A stretch of DNA of 64,000 nucleotides, from contig JASFYF010000001.1 in the NCBI GenBank assembly GCA_030055465.1, forward strand, positions 634,447 to 698,446, given 5' to 3'. Shown piece after piece: positions 41,371 through 50,574 of the stretch; the first letter of the stretch is position 1; every line of letters starts with the position of its first letter. The DNA is from Candidatus Nezhaarchaeota archaeon (lineage in GTDB: Archaea; Thermoproteota; Methanomethylicia; Nezhaarchaeales; WYZ-LMO8). Below the pieces are notes generated by a model, which worked only from the letters and a program-made list of their open reading frames with translations, did no database searches and was not told where the DNA came from. Position numbers and translations under genes: made by a program.

Positions 41371-42828
41371 ATGTCCTCCACGGGCAAGAGTCAAGATGCA
41401 GCTCAACTGCGCGAGGCTTCTTCACGTATAGCTGAGCACATAGAAAAGAGCCCGATGGACCTGTGCGTGATAATCACCCACTATGATGCCGATGGATTGG
41501 CGGCGGCTTCTATAATCGCAAGGGCATTAACTAAGCTCGAGAGATCGTTTATTGTTAGGGTAATAGATCAAGCTGACGAAGAAACGTTAGGTAGCGTACC
41601 TAGAGGCGACTACTACATATTTACGGATTTGGGCAGCTCTGCCATAGACATCGTGGTTAGGCTAGGACTCAAACCCGCCAGCATAATAGACCACCACGAA
41701 CCTAACGATGTAAAGGAAGGCGTCAAAGACGTTCAAGAGCTAAACCCCCACCGCGCAGGGATTGATGGAGGAAGAGAGGTCAGCGCATCGGGGTTAGCGT
41801 ACCTAGTATCTAAATCCATGGGCGTTGAAGATTCTGTGGCCCCCTATCTGGCGATAGCTGGTGCTGTCGGTGATCGACAAGAAAACAGCGCTCAAGGATT
41901 CATGGGCATTAATAGGATAATAGTCGAAGAGGCCGTGGGCAAGGGTTTAATAAAGAAGACCGTTGGGCTACGGCTCTACGGCGTTCCAAAGCAACCGCTT
42001 GTAAAGTCACTTGTTTACACGGTTGACCCGGTACTTCCAGGCCTAACTTACGACGAAGCTGCATGCCAGCGATTCCTTGAAAGCACGGGGATACCGTTAA
42101 AGAAGCCTGACGGCTCTCCAACAACTTACCGAGATCTAAGCATAGAGGATATCTCAAAGCTGGCTACAAACCTTGTAAAGCACATGCTAAGCAAGGGGCT
42201 GAGCGCGAAGGTAGCTGACATGCTCTTCGGGCACCTCTACGAATACCTACTTGAACCTGAGCCTTCACCGCTTAGATACGCGCATGAATACGCACAGGTG
42301 CTGAATGCATGCGGCAGGCTCAGGAGACATGGAATAGGGCTTGCGCTATGTCTTGGCGATAGGGAGAAGGCCTTAAGCCAAGCAGAGCTAATTTCCTCCG
42401 AGTATAGGAGGAGGCTTGCTCAATACATTTCGCTTCTACGAAATGATGCGTCGTATGTGAGACAACTCAATAACATACAGATCATGAGGCTAAACGGCAT
42501 TGTCGACGATAGGATCATAGGTGCCATTGCCTCAATCGCCTTGTCTTCCTATCTCTGCAACCCTGATAAGCCGCTGATAGCGGCGACGACGTCCTCCCAA
42601 GGAAAAGTCAAGATCTCCGCCAGAATGCAGGAGATGCTGTTGAAGCGAGGCATAGACTTGGGCCTCGCAGTCAAGCATGCAGCTGAACTTGTCGGAGGGA
42701 GCGGGGGAGGCCACAGCACCGCAGCTGGCGCGCTGATACCGGCTGACTCGTTGGATGATTTTATAAAAACCGTGGATTCGCTCATTGGAAAGCCAGCAAA
42801 GCAGGGCTCCGATCCGTGTAGCCTTTAA
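41371..42828 (+). CDS. Archaeal RecJ-like single-strand exonuclease (GAN type)
   Basis: DHH-family nuclease homologous to bacterial RecJ and eukaryotic Cdc45. Motifs are VIITHYDADGLAAASI (DxD), YYIFTDLGSS, SIIDHHEPND (DHH), IAGAVGDRQ, and the DHHA1 motif VGGSGGGHSTAAGAL. In other archaea such proteins associate with GINS at the replication fork. It follows rps15 by 20 nt and lies in the conserved cluster ending with S3Ae. Catalytic residues appear intact, so it is likely an active nuclease. Confidence 0.9.
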   Translation: MSSTGKSQDAAQLREASSRIAEHIEKSPMDLCVIITHYDADGLAAASIIARALTKLERSFIVRVIDQADEETLGSVPRGDYYIFTDLGSSAIDIVVRLGLKPASIIDHHEPNDVKEGVKDVQELNPHRAGIDGGREVSASGLAYLVSKSMGVEDSVAPYLAIAGAVGDRQENSAQGFMGINRIIVEEAVGKGLIKKTVGLRLYGVPKQPLVKSLVYTVDPVLPGLTYDEAACQRFLESTGIPLKKPDGSPTTYRDLSIEDISKLATNLVKHMLSKGLSAKVADMLFGHLYEYLLEPEPSPLRYAHEYAQVLNACGRLRRHGIGLALCLGDREKALSQAELISSEYRRRLAQYISLLRNDASYVRQLNNIQIMRLNGIVDDRIIGAIASIALSSYLCNPDKPLIAATTSSQGKVKISARMQEMLLKRGIDLGLAVKHAAELVGGSGGGHSTAAGALIPADSLDDFIKTVDSLIGKPAKQGSDPCSL

Positions 42829-43014
42829 CAATCACGGGCAGCCCTTGAGTATTGGAGCAATAACCCTTCAACTGAAGGTAACAAATTAACGGGTTATATG
42901 AGGAAAGTTTATACATGATTGCACGCGTTTGCTTCGCGTTAAAGGCTCTGTTGCAGTCCTTTTGGTTGAGATCGATTGACTACCGAGAACAGCTAAAAAC
43001 CGAGGTGAAGGTTC

Positions 43015-43296
43015 TTGAGAGGCGGGTTGCCTAAGCTGCGCGTGACGGTGGAGGTTCGAATATACGCATCGAATATGGTGGAAACACTTGTAGATGCCAT
43101 CAAACCTGACAACGTCGGCATCCCACAAGGCATGAGGCTCTGCACGAGAATAGATGAAGAAAGCGGCAACTACCTTAAGATAAGGGTTGATCATCACAAA
43201 ATACCTCCCCTGCTAAACACCTTGAATGACCTCTTCTCCTGCATTCAACCAGCATTTAAGCTTCTCAGCGAGTTAACCTTGCAAAGGCATGGTTGA
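43015..43296 (+). CDS. Pcc1-family protein, likely KEOPS Pcc1 paralogue (Pcc2)
   Basis: A 93-aa protein with the Pcc1 layout: LRVTVEVRIYASNMVETLVDAIKPDN, a central strand GNYLKIRVDHH, and a final helix LLNTLNDLFSCIQPAFKLL. A Pcc1 paralogue has been described as a fifth subunit of archaeal KEOPS, which makes the t6A37 modification of ANN-decoding tRNAs. A second, more typical Pcc1 is at 47.3 kb, so this one is the likely Pcc2. The TTG start is fixed by GGTGA 6 nt upstream. It sits between RecJ-like and rps3ae as in other archaea. Confidence 0.7.
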   Translation: MRGGLPKLRVTVEVRIYASNMVETLVDAIKPDNVGIPQGMRLCTRIDEESGNYLKIRVDHHKIPPLLNTLNDLFSCIQPAFKLLSELTLQRHG

Positions 43297-43363
43297 AAAA
43301 ATTTAAATTGTCGTTTCATCGTCTCTACGATATATCACCGCCTCTCCAGAAATAAAAAGTAGG

Positions 43364-43996
43364 GTGTCTTCTGTGTCTTCAAGAAAAGCTAAGGCGCTGA
43401 GGGCCCAGCCGAAGGCGTGGGTCACAATAGTAGCGCCTAAATGTTTCGGCTACACGGAGATAGGAAAGGCGCTTGTACCTTCCCCGGATAGGGCCATTAA
43501 GAGAACAGTTTGGACGACTCTCTACGCTATAACGAACGACTTTGCTCATCAACACATAAAATTGCTCTTCCAAATAATCAAGGTTGAAGGCGATAAAGCC
43601 TACACGATATTTAAAGGTCACTCTTTGGCAAGAGATTATATTAGGAGCCTGATCAGAAGAGGGTCCTCGAGGATCGCCAGTATATTTAACGTTCAGACGA
43701 AGGACGGTTACAGCTTGAGGATATCCATGTTGGCAGTGACCGTGAGGAGGGCTAAGACATCCCAGAAGTCGATGATAAGGAAGGCGATGAGGGATGTGGT
43801 TGCGCAGCGCGCCTCAGAGCTAAACTTCGAGGACTTCGTTCAGGAACTCACGTTGGGCAAGGTTCCATCCGATGCTTACAACAACGCCAAGAAAATATAC
43901 CCACTAAGAAAAGTAGAGGCCATGAAAAGTAAGCTTCTTCGAGTACCCCCCGAAAGCGAGGAGGCCAAAGTCCTCTACCAGTCTATTTCCATTTAA
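43364..43996 (+). CDS. rps3ae: Ribosomal protein S3Ae (S1e)
   Basis: A 210-aa small-subunit protein. Family segments: KAWVTIVAPKCFGYTEIGKALVP, FKGHSLARDYIRSLIRRGSSRI, TKDGYSLRISMLAVTVRRAKTSQKSMIRKAM and a C-terminal PSDAYNNAKKIYPLRKVE. GTG at 43364 is the track start; a second GTG three codons later has GGGTG 5 nt before it and may be the true start. It closes the S15 cluster. Confidence 0.95.
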   Translation: MSSVSSRKAKALRAQPKAWVTIVAPKCFGYTEIGKALVPSPDRAIKRTVWTTLYAITNDFAHQHIKLLFQIIKVEGDKAYTIFKGHSLARDYIRSLIRRGSSRIASIFNVQTKDGYSLRISMLAVTVRRAKTSQKSMIRKAMRDVVAQRASELNFEDFVQELTLGKVPSDAYNNAKKIYPLRKVEAMKSKLLRVPPESEEAKVLYQSISI

Positions 43997-44025
43997 AGGG
44001 CGAGGAGCTTACAGCGGCGTCGTAG

Positions 44026-45582
44026 ATGGGCCTTGAAAAGAAGGTAACCTTCTCGGAGTATAACGCGATAAGGAAAAGCTGGAATAAAAGCCTCTTAAAG
44101 GTAGCAATATGTTATCCCAATGTTTACAGGGCTGGCATGGCTGGACTCACGGTTCAACAGCTCTACTATCTCTTCAACCTGGACGACGAGGTTTTATGTG
44201 AGCGCTGCTTCTTAAGTAAGAACCCTAAGACAGTGGAGAGCAGCGCGAACCTTAAGGCCTTCGACGTTGTGGCGTTCACGTTGCAATACGAAGAGGACTA
44301 CATGAACGCACTCAGGATGTTAATCAATTCCGGCATAAACCCTTTAGCCGATGCTCGCCCAGAATCAGATCCCTTAATTATAGCTGGTGGCCAAGCTGTA
44401 TCGGCAAACCCTCTACCCCTCTCCAGGATATTCGATTGTATATTCATAGGTGAACTTGAACCGGAGCTGCAGATGGTTTTAGATGCGCTGAAAGGGCGTA
44501 GAACCAAAAGCAGCAGATTGAGAGAACTATGTGAATTGGACTGCATCTACCACCCTGGCAAGAACTATGTTAAGAGATCCGTGGCGCTAAACCTTGACGA
44601 AACCCCCCACATAACCTCTCAAATTATGCCTTGCCTCGGTGAGGCCCTTGTTGACCCCGTATTTTCCTCCTCCTCTTACGTAGAGATCTCTAGATCTTGC
44701 GGTAGGAGGTGTCGTTTCTGCTTAGTCTCGTGGACCAATGGACCGTTCCGTTTCAGGAGCTTCTCAAAAACCCTGGAACTCGTTGATTTGATAGTGCAGC
44801 GCAGCGCGGGGAAACGCATCACGCTTTTGGGTGCAGGAATATCAGACGTTCCGCATCTTAAAGACATATGCAACGAAATCAGCGGAAAGGGGCTGGAACT
44901 CTCCATTCCATCACTTAGACCTGATGCTATAGATCCCGAACTCCTAGAGCTAATGAAGAGAGGGGGACAGAAAACCTTGGCGCTCGGGGTCGAGTCGCTG
45001 TCAGGGGAGTGCAGGGAGTTTCTCGGTAAACCATACGATGATGATGTATTGGAGAACGTCGTAGAGATGGCGGTAGATGAAGGCTTAGCGGAGGTTAAGC
45101 TGTACCTCATAGCCTGCCTGCCTAGAGAGAATCTAGAGACCGTTAAACCTCTGCTGCAAAGATTGTTTAACTTCCTGAGCAAGGGAAAAACCGTTATTCA
45201 CTTCTCCGTAAACCCGTTAATCCCTAAGCCTAACACCCCGTTCCAATGGCTTCAGCCCCCCAGGCCAAGTACCGTGAAGAGCTGCTACAGTCGCCTTTCA
45301 AAAGCGCTAAGGCATCCGAAAGCGAAAGCGCACTTCTTGAACCCCTATAGGGCATTGGTACAAGCCTTGTTATCACTAGGCAATGATATTCTCGGCCTAC
45401 GCCTTTTAAAGGCTATTGAAGGATCACCGCTCAATTGGCGTTTAACCTCGAAAATACTTTCGAGCGCTTTTGTTGGAGTTAAAGCGGAAAACCCCTGGGA
45501 TATAATCGATTTAGGGTACGATAAGGGAATGTTGAGGGCGAGCTTCGAGCGTGCCATGCAGCTTCTGGGTTTGCACATGTGA
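44026..45582 (+). CDS. Radical SAM protein with B12-binding-like N-terminal domain
   Basis: A 518-aa protein. The N-terminal part (about 30-160) looks like the B12-binding domain common in this group (LKVAICYPNVYRAGMAGLTVQQL, DVVAFTLQYEEDY, LIIAGGQAVSANP), and the radical SAM domain has YVEISRSCGRRCRFCLVSW, with the CxxxCxxC ligands for the 4Fe-4S cluster. Later parts include LSIPSLRPDAIDPELLELM and FSVNPLIPKPNTPFQWL, typical of the Elp3/MiaB/NifB-like superfamily. The substrate is unknown. It follows rps3ae by 29 nt. Confidence 0.85.
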   Translation: MGLEKKVTFSEYNAIRKSWNKSLLKVAICYPNVYRAGMAGLTVQQLYYLFNLDDEVLCERCFLSKNPKTVESSANLKAFDVVAFTLQYEEDYMNALRMLINSGINPLADARPESDPLIIAGGQAVSANPLPLSRIFDCIFIGELEPELQMVLDALKGRRTKSSRLRELCELDCIYHPGKNYVKRSVALNLDETPHITSQIMPCLGEALVDPVFSSSSYVEISRSCGRRCRFCLVSWTNGPFRFRSFSKTLELVDLIVQRSAGKRITLLGAGISDVPHLKDICNEISGKGLELSIPSLRPDAIDPELLELMKRGGQKTLALGVESLSGECREFLGKPYDDDVLENVVEMAVDEGLAEVKLYLIACLPRENLETVKPLLQRLFNFLSKGKTVIHFSVNPLIPKPNTPFQWLQPPRPSTVKSCYSRLSKALRHPKAKAHFLNPYRALVQALLSLGNDILGLRLLKAIEGSPLNWRLTSKILSSAFVGVKAENPWDIIDLGYDKGMLRASFERAMQLLGLHM

Positions 45583-45741
45583 GGCGATCGCAAGAGATTA
45601 GATAATACCCGATGTCTTTGTAGCAGGTTTAATATTTCATGGTCGATGCCAATTAAACGAGGTCGGCTTCCGATTTTTCCCAGAACTGCACTTGACGTAC
45701 ATCACATGCCTCAACGCCCCTCAAACGAGTTAATAACATCC

Positions 45742-45873
45742 CTAGGCCCCCTCATAGGGCTTGAATGATGGCAGAGTCAACATCAGCTCTGCATCACATG
45801 AATGGTCGACAATACCTTCAATTGGAAAACCGGTACATCTAGTACACGGAGGGATGTGCAAGACACGGTTCAT
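45742..45873 (-). CDS. Small CxxC protein (43 aa) coupled to DHH phosphoesterase
   Basis: Too short for the ORF track. The ATG overlaps the DHH gene's TGA (ATGA), the usual archaeal sign of translational coupling. The translation MNRVLHIPPCTRCTGFPIEG continues with DHSCDAELMLTLPSFKPYEGA; it has one CxxC pair plus another Cys and reads like a folded small protein or a metal-binding subunit. No family is recognised. The frame, its stop and the overlap were read directly. Confidence 0.5.
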   Translation of the reverse strand: MNRVLHIPPCTRCTGFPIEGIVDHSCDAELMLTLPSFKPYEGA

Positions 45874-46862
45874 CCTTCTATTTTCTTTAAGGGATATTCA
45901 AGCCTTCCTGCGAGGAGTCTTAGAACTTCTTCTAAGACCTCGTCGCACCTCTTCTGCGAGGTCAAACAAGCGGCACCCGCATGGCCGCCGCCTGATCCGG
46001 AGGCTGCTACCCCCATCTTTTGGAGTTCTCCTCCTAGGTGGAGTCCTGTTGCTTTGATGAAATCGTCGCTAGCCCTTACGCATAGCCTAGAGCCTTCTTT
46101 ACATTCATTGCAGACCGCGGCGATATCTGCTCCAATATCTACTAATGCTCTGGCAGCTGAAGCCTCGTAGGAGCCCACCCTAGACACGGCTACTATCCAC
46201 CTTCCCGCTGAGTACAGCGTAGCCCGCTGAGAGGCCTTCAGCCTAGCGATCTTCTCCGAGTAGTCTAAAGGTAAATATAGGATTGTCGACGCCTCGCTCA
46301 ATGATGCACCTTCAGACAATAGGAATGCCACTTTTTCGCATGTTTTAACTCCACCTATGAGTAGCCTCCTTGAGTCCGAGAGTATCCCAAGCAGCAAACC
46401 CAGAGCCTCTTTTCGGCTCGGTTTTAAGTTCAGGCTTTGCATAACATCGCAAACAACTTCAGCTGTAGCTGTGGCTTCCTCGTCGATTATTTTGATGGCT
46501 TTTTCGGGGATGTTAGGTGATAGTCTATGATGATCTATTATCACTGTGGGCACGTCGTGTTTTACGTCTTTGACTAATGGACCTAGGTGTAGCGGATTGT
46601 TCACGTCGACTAGGACGCATAAGTCATGTTGTGGCAGACTCTCCCGCTCCTCAACTGCTTGTAATAGTTCAAGCCTTTCCAAGACAACTCTCGCTGACGC
46701 GCTCATCCTTGAGGTTACTACGTCAACCTCAATTGAAGAATTTATCCTTTCCAGAATCTTTTTAACGACCCAGCTGCTCAGAACCGCATCTACGTCGCTG
46801 TTTTGGTGGCTTAGAATGACTGCCTTTTTAGAAGCCTTAGCAGCCCTCAATACATCTATCAA
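45870..46862 (-). CDS. DHH/DHHA1 phosphoesterase (nanoRNase/pAp phosphatase-like)
   Basis: A 330-aa phosphoesterase. Visible are AVILSHQNSDVDAVLSSW (motif I), LCVLVDVNNP, VIIDHHRLS (DHH), LGLLLGILSDSRRLL, and the DHHA1 motif ASGSGGGHAGAACL. Related enzymes degrade short oligonucleotides, pAp or cyclic dinucleotide products. The start is TTG at 46862; no good ribosome-binding site is visible. It is coupled to a 43-aa CxxC gene downstream. Confidence 0.87.
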   Translation of the reverse strand: MIDVLRAAKASKKAVILSHQNSDVDAVLSSWVVKKILERINSSIEVDVVTSRMSASARVVLERLELLQAVEERESLPQHDLCVLVDVNNPLHLGPLVKDVKHDVPTVIIDHHRLSPNIPEKAIKIIDEEATATAEVVCDVMQSLNLKPSRKEALGLLLGILSDSRRLLIGGVKTCEKVAFLLSEGASLSEASTILYLPLDYSEKIARLKASQRATLYSAGRWIVAVSRVGSYEASAARALVDIGADIAAVCNECKEGSRLCVRASDDFIKATGLHLGGELQKMGVAASGSGGGHAGAACLTSQKRCDEVLEEVLRLLAGRLEYPLKKIEG

Positions 46863-46925
46863 CGTCGTTTCTTCACGGAGAATACCTCATCACTTCTAGC
46901 CTCGCGGGCCTTAAGCGAATGGTGC

Positions 46926-47285
46926 TCATCCGGAGGTTTGGAACCCCGATAGCGATTGACTTAGATCAAGCCTCAACTCCTCAAACCTCTTTCTGGCCTG
47001 CGCCTCCTGCTTTTCCAGCGTCTTTATATGTAGTTCCAGCGTCTCTTTTCTGTCTACAAGCTCTTTGGTCACATTCTCCCTGTTAGCCTTTATCAGCACC
47101 CTACCAGCAAACTTAAAAACCGGAGTTGCATCATCGATGCCCTTAAGCTCCTCCAGCGTCTTCTCGATTTCCCTCAGCTCCAGCTCTAGCTGCTGCCTTC
47201 TAACAAGCAGAGCCTTAATACGCTCCTGTATTTCTTGAAACTGCATGATCTTATGCTGCAACTCAGGGGGTATTTGTGCTTGCAT
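46926..47285 (-). CDS. pfdB: Prefoldin subunit beta
   Basis: Subunit of the hexameric jellyfish-shaped chaperone that hands unfolded proteins to the thermosome. MQAQIPPELQHKIMQFQEIQERIKALL starts the first coiled-coil helix, the beta hairpins lie around DDATPVFKFAGRVLIKANRENV, and a second long coiled coil follows. ATG at 47285 follows GGTGA by 5 nt; the track start is 8 codons earlier. It overlaps the pcc1 end. The thermosome is at 62.3 kb. Confidence 0.94.
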   Translation of the reverse strand: MQAQIPPELQHKIMQFQEIQERIKALLVRRQQLELELREIEKTLEELKGIDDATPVFKFAGRVLIKANRENVTKELVDRKETLELHIKTLEKQEAQARKRFEELRLDLSQSLSGFQTSG

Positions 47286-47535
47286 CTTCATCACCCGAAA
47301 CAACTTCACATATCGCGTTCGTCCACCTTAAATATGAATTCAGCACTGCCCTTAACCGGCTCAGGCTTTTAGAGTAAAATCTTATTATTAACTTTTCCCC
47401 TTCAAAAGTTGCCTTCACGTTAAAGCCCTTGCTTGCACCCTCTACTTCTGGCTTTAGGGCCGAGCATATGGCTTTCTTTAATGCTTTGTCTTCCACGAAT
47501 ATTTCGATGGTTGCGCTATGTTGATGGCAGGACAA
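47263..47535 (-). CDS. pcc1: KEOPS complex subunit Pcc1
   Basis: A 90-aa protein with the classical Pcc1 pattern: ATIEIFVEDKALKKAICSALKPEVE, EGEKLIIRFYSKSLSRLRAVLNSYLRWTNAICEV. Pcc1 dimerises KEOPS and binds tRNA for t6A synthesis. It sits between Brix and prefoldin beta, its usual place in the archaeal exosome/proteasome superoperon. TTG start; it overlaps the Brix gene by 20 nt and prefoldin by 23 nt. Confidence 0.85.
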   Translation of the reverse strand: MSCHQHSATIEIFVEDKALKKAICSALKPEVEGASKGFNVKATFEGEKLIIRFYSKSLSRLRAVLNSYLRWTNAICEVVSGDEDASTNTP

Positions 47536-48097
47536 CGTCCTTCACGCTCAGAGTCGGCCCAAATGGTAGGTTTGCACTTCTATCTATAAACGTTATCTCT
47601 ACGTCGTCCTTCCTAACTTCCACATTCATTATCCACCTGCATTCATCGCATGATTCCTCGCAGCACTCCACGTCAAAGAGCGTCGGGAGAAACCTAGCAA
47701 CTCTAGCTTTCTGACTTGCCCAACCCTTGTACGCAATGGTTATCATCGCCTCTACCGGCGCCCTCACAGTTTTCTCATGCTCCCTCGTTAATTTAACTCC
47801 CGACAAAAGCAATGAACCTAAGTATGCTGTGCCCTCAGCCTCGGTGGCGTAGAAATCCATTTTGCTTGGGTTGCCGCCTCTAGCTTGAACCAAAATTAAC
47901 CTGGTCGCCTTCAATCTCAGGGCAATTTTTATCAGATCGCAGAACCCCTTCTTTCCTCGCGCCACATAACGGCTGGGGGTTAATGCGCGCGCTAAATCGC
48001 GGCAAAAGGTCCGCATTCTATTAGATGGAATGCGGGATGTTGATATTACGCGGTTGCACTTCAATGGAGGAGTTGAAGGTGAATAAAGGCGCCCCAT
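47516..48097 (-). CDS. Brix domain protein (Imp4-like ribosome biogenesis factor)
   Basis: A 193-aa archaeal Brix protein, related to eukaryotic Imp4/Rpf factors that bind pre-rRNA. VISTSRIPSNRMRTFCRDLARAL, YVARGKKGFCDLIKIAL and LVQARGGNPSKMDFY are the conserved parts. Two Cys pairs (ECCEESCDEC) in the C-terminal half could bind metal. The ATG follows the L37Ae stop directly. Confidence 0.87.
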   Translation of the reverse strand: MGRLYSPSTPPLKCNRVISTSRIPSNRMRTFCRDLARALTPSRYVARGKKGFCDLIKIALRLKATRLILVQARGGNPSKMDFYATEAEGTAYLGSLLLSGVKLTREHEKTVRAPVEAMITIAYKGWASQKARVARFLPTLFDVECCEESCDECRWIMNVEVRKDDVEITFIDRSANLPFGPTLSVKDVVLPST

Positions 48098-48325
48098 TTA
48101 TAACCCTGTTATGGGCACGTAAGCTCCTCCAGCGAAGGTTGTTTCGCATTTTTTACAATGCCATATTCCCACGGCTTTGCGCCTCAGCGTGCCCATGGAA
48201 CCGCACTGCGGGCACTTGTGGGGACCCCGTTTCTTAGCCTCTACCTCCGCTACCACCTTGCGGATGGTTGAACCATACCTTGCCCCAAATCTGCCTGTTG
48301 AACCCACCTTTTTAGTTCTTCCCAT
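48098..48325 (-). CDS. rpl37ae: Ribosomal protein L37Ae
   Basis: A 75-aa large-subunit protein with a zinc finger: [23 protein letters not shown], then [23 protein letters not shown] and FAGGAYVP. All four Cys are present. It overlaps rrp42 by 14 nt, as the downstream member of the exosome group. Confidence 0.96.
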   Translation of the reverse strand: MGRTKKVGSTGRFGARYGSTIRKVVAEVEAKKRGPHKCPQCGSMGTLRRKAVGIWHCKKCETTFAGGAYVPITGL

Positions 48326-49118
48326 AGCCTGTGGCCTCCTTAACTGCGTTCACAAGCTCCTCTACCTTTTTTCGTGCAATATTAACGCATCGTAGGGTTT
48401 CCTCTATGCTTAAAGCTTTTTCTCCTCTCTTCTGGATGGAGCATGTCTTATCGCCTATGAAGGTCATGGTGAGGAAAGCATCAGCTATCTCCTCCTCGTC
48501 GAGGCACGGATCAATGAGCAGCTTGTCGCCTACCTTGGCAACGGTGATCGTGGCTGGAACACCCTTTATCGGGAGCTTTTGTCTCGCGCTCTTGTCCAAT
48601 GTTACCTCGCCCTTATCGTTGACGGCGGCTTTAGGCAGAGTAGCGGTTAGAAGAGCGGCAACTGAGGCCATGGCTGATGCATCCATCAGATTTCCATCGT
48701 GATTCAGGGCGTGGATGTCAACCCATATCTCCCATACTGCTTTACCTGGAATAATGCATAGCTGCTTCAGGTCCACCATTTCGGACCTCCTTAAACCTCG
48801 ATCAATGACTCTTGCCAGTTCTATTGCGTTCTCGTCGGGTGGTCCGGGCTCAAATGTGGGAGAGGCTATTGGAAGGAACTCCGCATTCACTATCAACACC
48901 CCCATGTCGGGGGTGTCCGGAAACGGCACCCCTATGTTCATTTTCACCCCTGCTATTGTAAGGGTTTTTCCCAGCCTAACCTCCGCTGAGCCGTCAGCGT
49001 TGGGCACAATTCCGCATCTTATTTCTATGTTCCTTACATCCTCAAGCCCTCTGTCGTCAGTCCTTTTATTTGAGGAAAGTGCTTCCATGATCTGTTTCCT
49101 TCTAACTTTCGACATCAT
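48312..49118 (-). CDS. rrp42: Exosome subunit Rrp42
   Basis: Inactive RNase PH-like subunit that forms the hexameric ring with Rrp41. Seen are [62 protein letters not shown] and a C-terminal [15 protein letters not shown]. It precedes rpl37ae and follows rrp41. ATG with AAGGTG 8 nt upstream. Confidence 0.95.
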   Translation of the reverse strand: MMSKVRRKQIMEALSSNKRTDDRGLEDVRNIEIRCGIVPNADGSAEVRLGKTLTIAGVKMNIGVPFPDTPDMGVLIVNAEFLPIASPTFEPGPPDENAIELARVIDRGLRRSEMVDLKQLCIIPGKAVWEIWVDIHALNHDGNLMDASAMASVAALLTATLPKAAVNDKGEVTLDKSARQKLPIKGVPATITVAKVGDKLLIDPCLDEEEIADAFLTMTFIGDKTCSIQKRGEKALSIEETLRCVNIARKKVEELVNAVKEATGYGKN

Positions 49119-49132
49119 AAAGGCGACACCTT

Positions 49133-49864
49133 CTAGTTAACTTTACGCGCCTCAAGGTACTTTGCTTTTAACGCGTTTTTCTGCCTCTCGTATATATCCC
49201 TGCAAGCCTTGGAGACCATGGCTATCGCTTTTTCCAGCTCCTCAACGCTTAGCACACCATCCAGTTGAAGGAGCGTTACCTCGTTCCTGTTAGGCATCAT
49301 TGCTAAGGGCATGTCAACTTCTCCATGCTTATCCTCGGTGTCTGTAACGTCGAGGACGAGTACACCATTTACTTTTCCAACAGAGCATGCCGCCACCAAG
49401 TCCCTCATGGGGATGCCGGCTGACGCCAGCGCCAGCGAAGCGGCTATTATGCTCGCACATCGCGTGCTCCCGTCGGCATTTATGATCTCCACGAACACAT
49501 CGATTACTGTGAAGGGAAACTGCTCTAAGAGTATTGCAGGTGTCAACGCCTCCCTTATCACCTTTGACAGCTCTATTTCCCTTCTGCTCGGGGCAGGCGA
49601 TTTCCTCTCCTCCACGGAGAATGGAGTCATGTGATACCTGCAGCGGATCACTGCCTTATCCGGGGAGGCCAAGTGGCGTGGATGAACTTCCCGGGGGCCG
49701 TAAACCGCTGCGTAAACCTTCGTATTACCCTGCTCAACATAAGCTGAGCCATCGGCGTTTTCGAGTACGCCGACAGTCATCTTTATGTCCCTTATTTCGT
49801 CAGGCTTTCTACCATCGATTCTAAGGCCCTCAGGGGATATAAGCGCTAGGTTTTTAGCTTCCAA
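49133..49864 (-). CDS. rrp41: Exosome subunit Rrp41 (catalytic)
   Basis: Phosphorolytic 3'-5' exoribonuclease subunit. [37 protein letters not shown], the RNA-binding region around [26 protein letters not shown], and the catalytic [14 protein letters not shown] are all present. The track starts at TTG 49873, which abuts the GGAGG; the next TTG at 49864 lies 9 nt after GGAGG, after the rrp4 stop, and gives [13 protein letters not shown], so I prefer it. Confidence 0.95.
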   Translation of the reverse strand: MEAKNLALISPEGLRIDGRKPDEIRDIKMTVGVLENADGSAYVEQGNTKVYAAVYGPREVHPRHLASPDKAVIRCRYHMTPFSVEERKSPAPSRREIELSKVIREALTPAILLEQFPFTVIDVFVEIINADGSTRCASIIAASLALASAGIPMRDLVAACSVGKVNGVLVLDVTDTEDKHGEVDMPLAMMPNRNEVTLLQLDGVLSVEELEKAIAMVSKACRDIYERQKNALKAKYLEARKVN

Positions 49865-49869
49865 ATATC

Positions 49870-50559
49870 TCAACCTCCTTTTTCAACTTGAAGCATGCTT
49901 TGGATTTGTTGAGTAAGACCGCTTGTGTGGGCTTCTTGCTCAACCTTGCGGATAGCTTTCTCAGCTAAATCTTCCAATTTCGGCTCCTTCCCTTTTATCC
50001 ATATATAGCCGTTTTGCCCTACTATTATTTTACACCCTGTCTCCTTCTTTATTAGGTTGACCATGGAGCCCTTTCTGCCGATGAGCCTCGGTATTTTGGC
50101 TGGGTTGATTTTTATGAGCCTTCCATCTATTAGCCTACCCAGATCCTTATCTCTGCATGTTAGCAGTGCGTCGGAGTACTTGTCGAACTTCGCCACTTTA
50201 CACACCATAGTTTCGCCTATGTCGAGGTACTTTGCTAAGTCCTCAGTTAGCACGCTCTTGCGTGGGGGTACAAATTCGCTGGCCTGCAACACGGCCTTGT
50301 AGTGAGAATTAATATCGAGCACGTAGGCCGTTGGCAGGAAATCGGTGACAATGCCTATGACTACATCCCCCACTTTGGGTATGTAAGGACCCTGCAGCGG
50401 CACCACTCTTATAACTCCCTTTTTGTACTCCACAATTCCAATGGTTATGGAATAAATTCTGCCGTTCTCCCTATATGTATAGGAACCGACGCCGTAGTCC
50501 CCTTCGGCGAGCAGCTCGCCGGGAACCACTACATCCCATTCTTTGAAGTAAATCGGTAT
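49870..50559 (-). CDS. rrp4: Exosome RNA-binding cap subunit Rrp4; ATA start proposed
   Basis: Cap protein with S1 and KH domains that feeds RNA into the Rrp41/Rrp42 ring. [28 protein letters not shown] begins the N-terminal domain, S1 spans about 60-135 ([15 protein letters not shown]), and KH has [20 protein letters not shown]. The track start (GTG 50529) is too late: the frame upstream reads [15 protein letters not shown], as in other Rrp4, with no ATG/GTG/TTG before the SDO1 stop. GAGGTGG lies 6 nt before ATA at 50559; an ATT two codons later is the alternative. Confidence 0.92.
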   Translation of the reverse strand: MPIYFKEWDVVVPGELLAEGDYGVGSYTYRENGRIYSITIGIVEYKKGVIRVVPLQGPYIPKVGDVVIGIVTDFLPTAYVLDINSHYKAVLQASEFVPPRKSVLTEDLAKYLDIGETMVCKVAKFDKYSDALLTCRDKDLGRLIDGRLIKINPAKIPRLIGRKGSMVNLIKKETGCKIIVGQNGYIWIKGKEPKLEDLAEKAIRKVEQEAHTSGLTQQIQSMLQVEKGG

Positions 50560-50574
50560 TCTCGACCACCTCTC

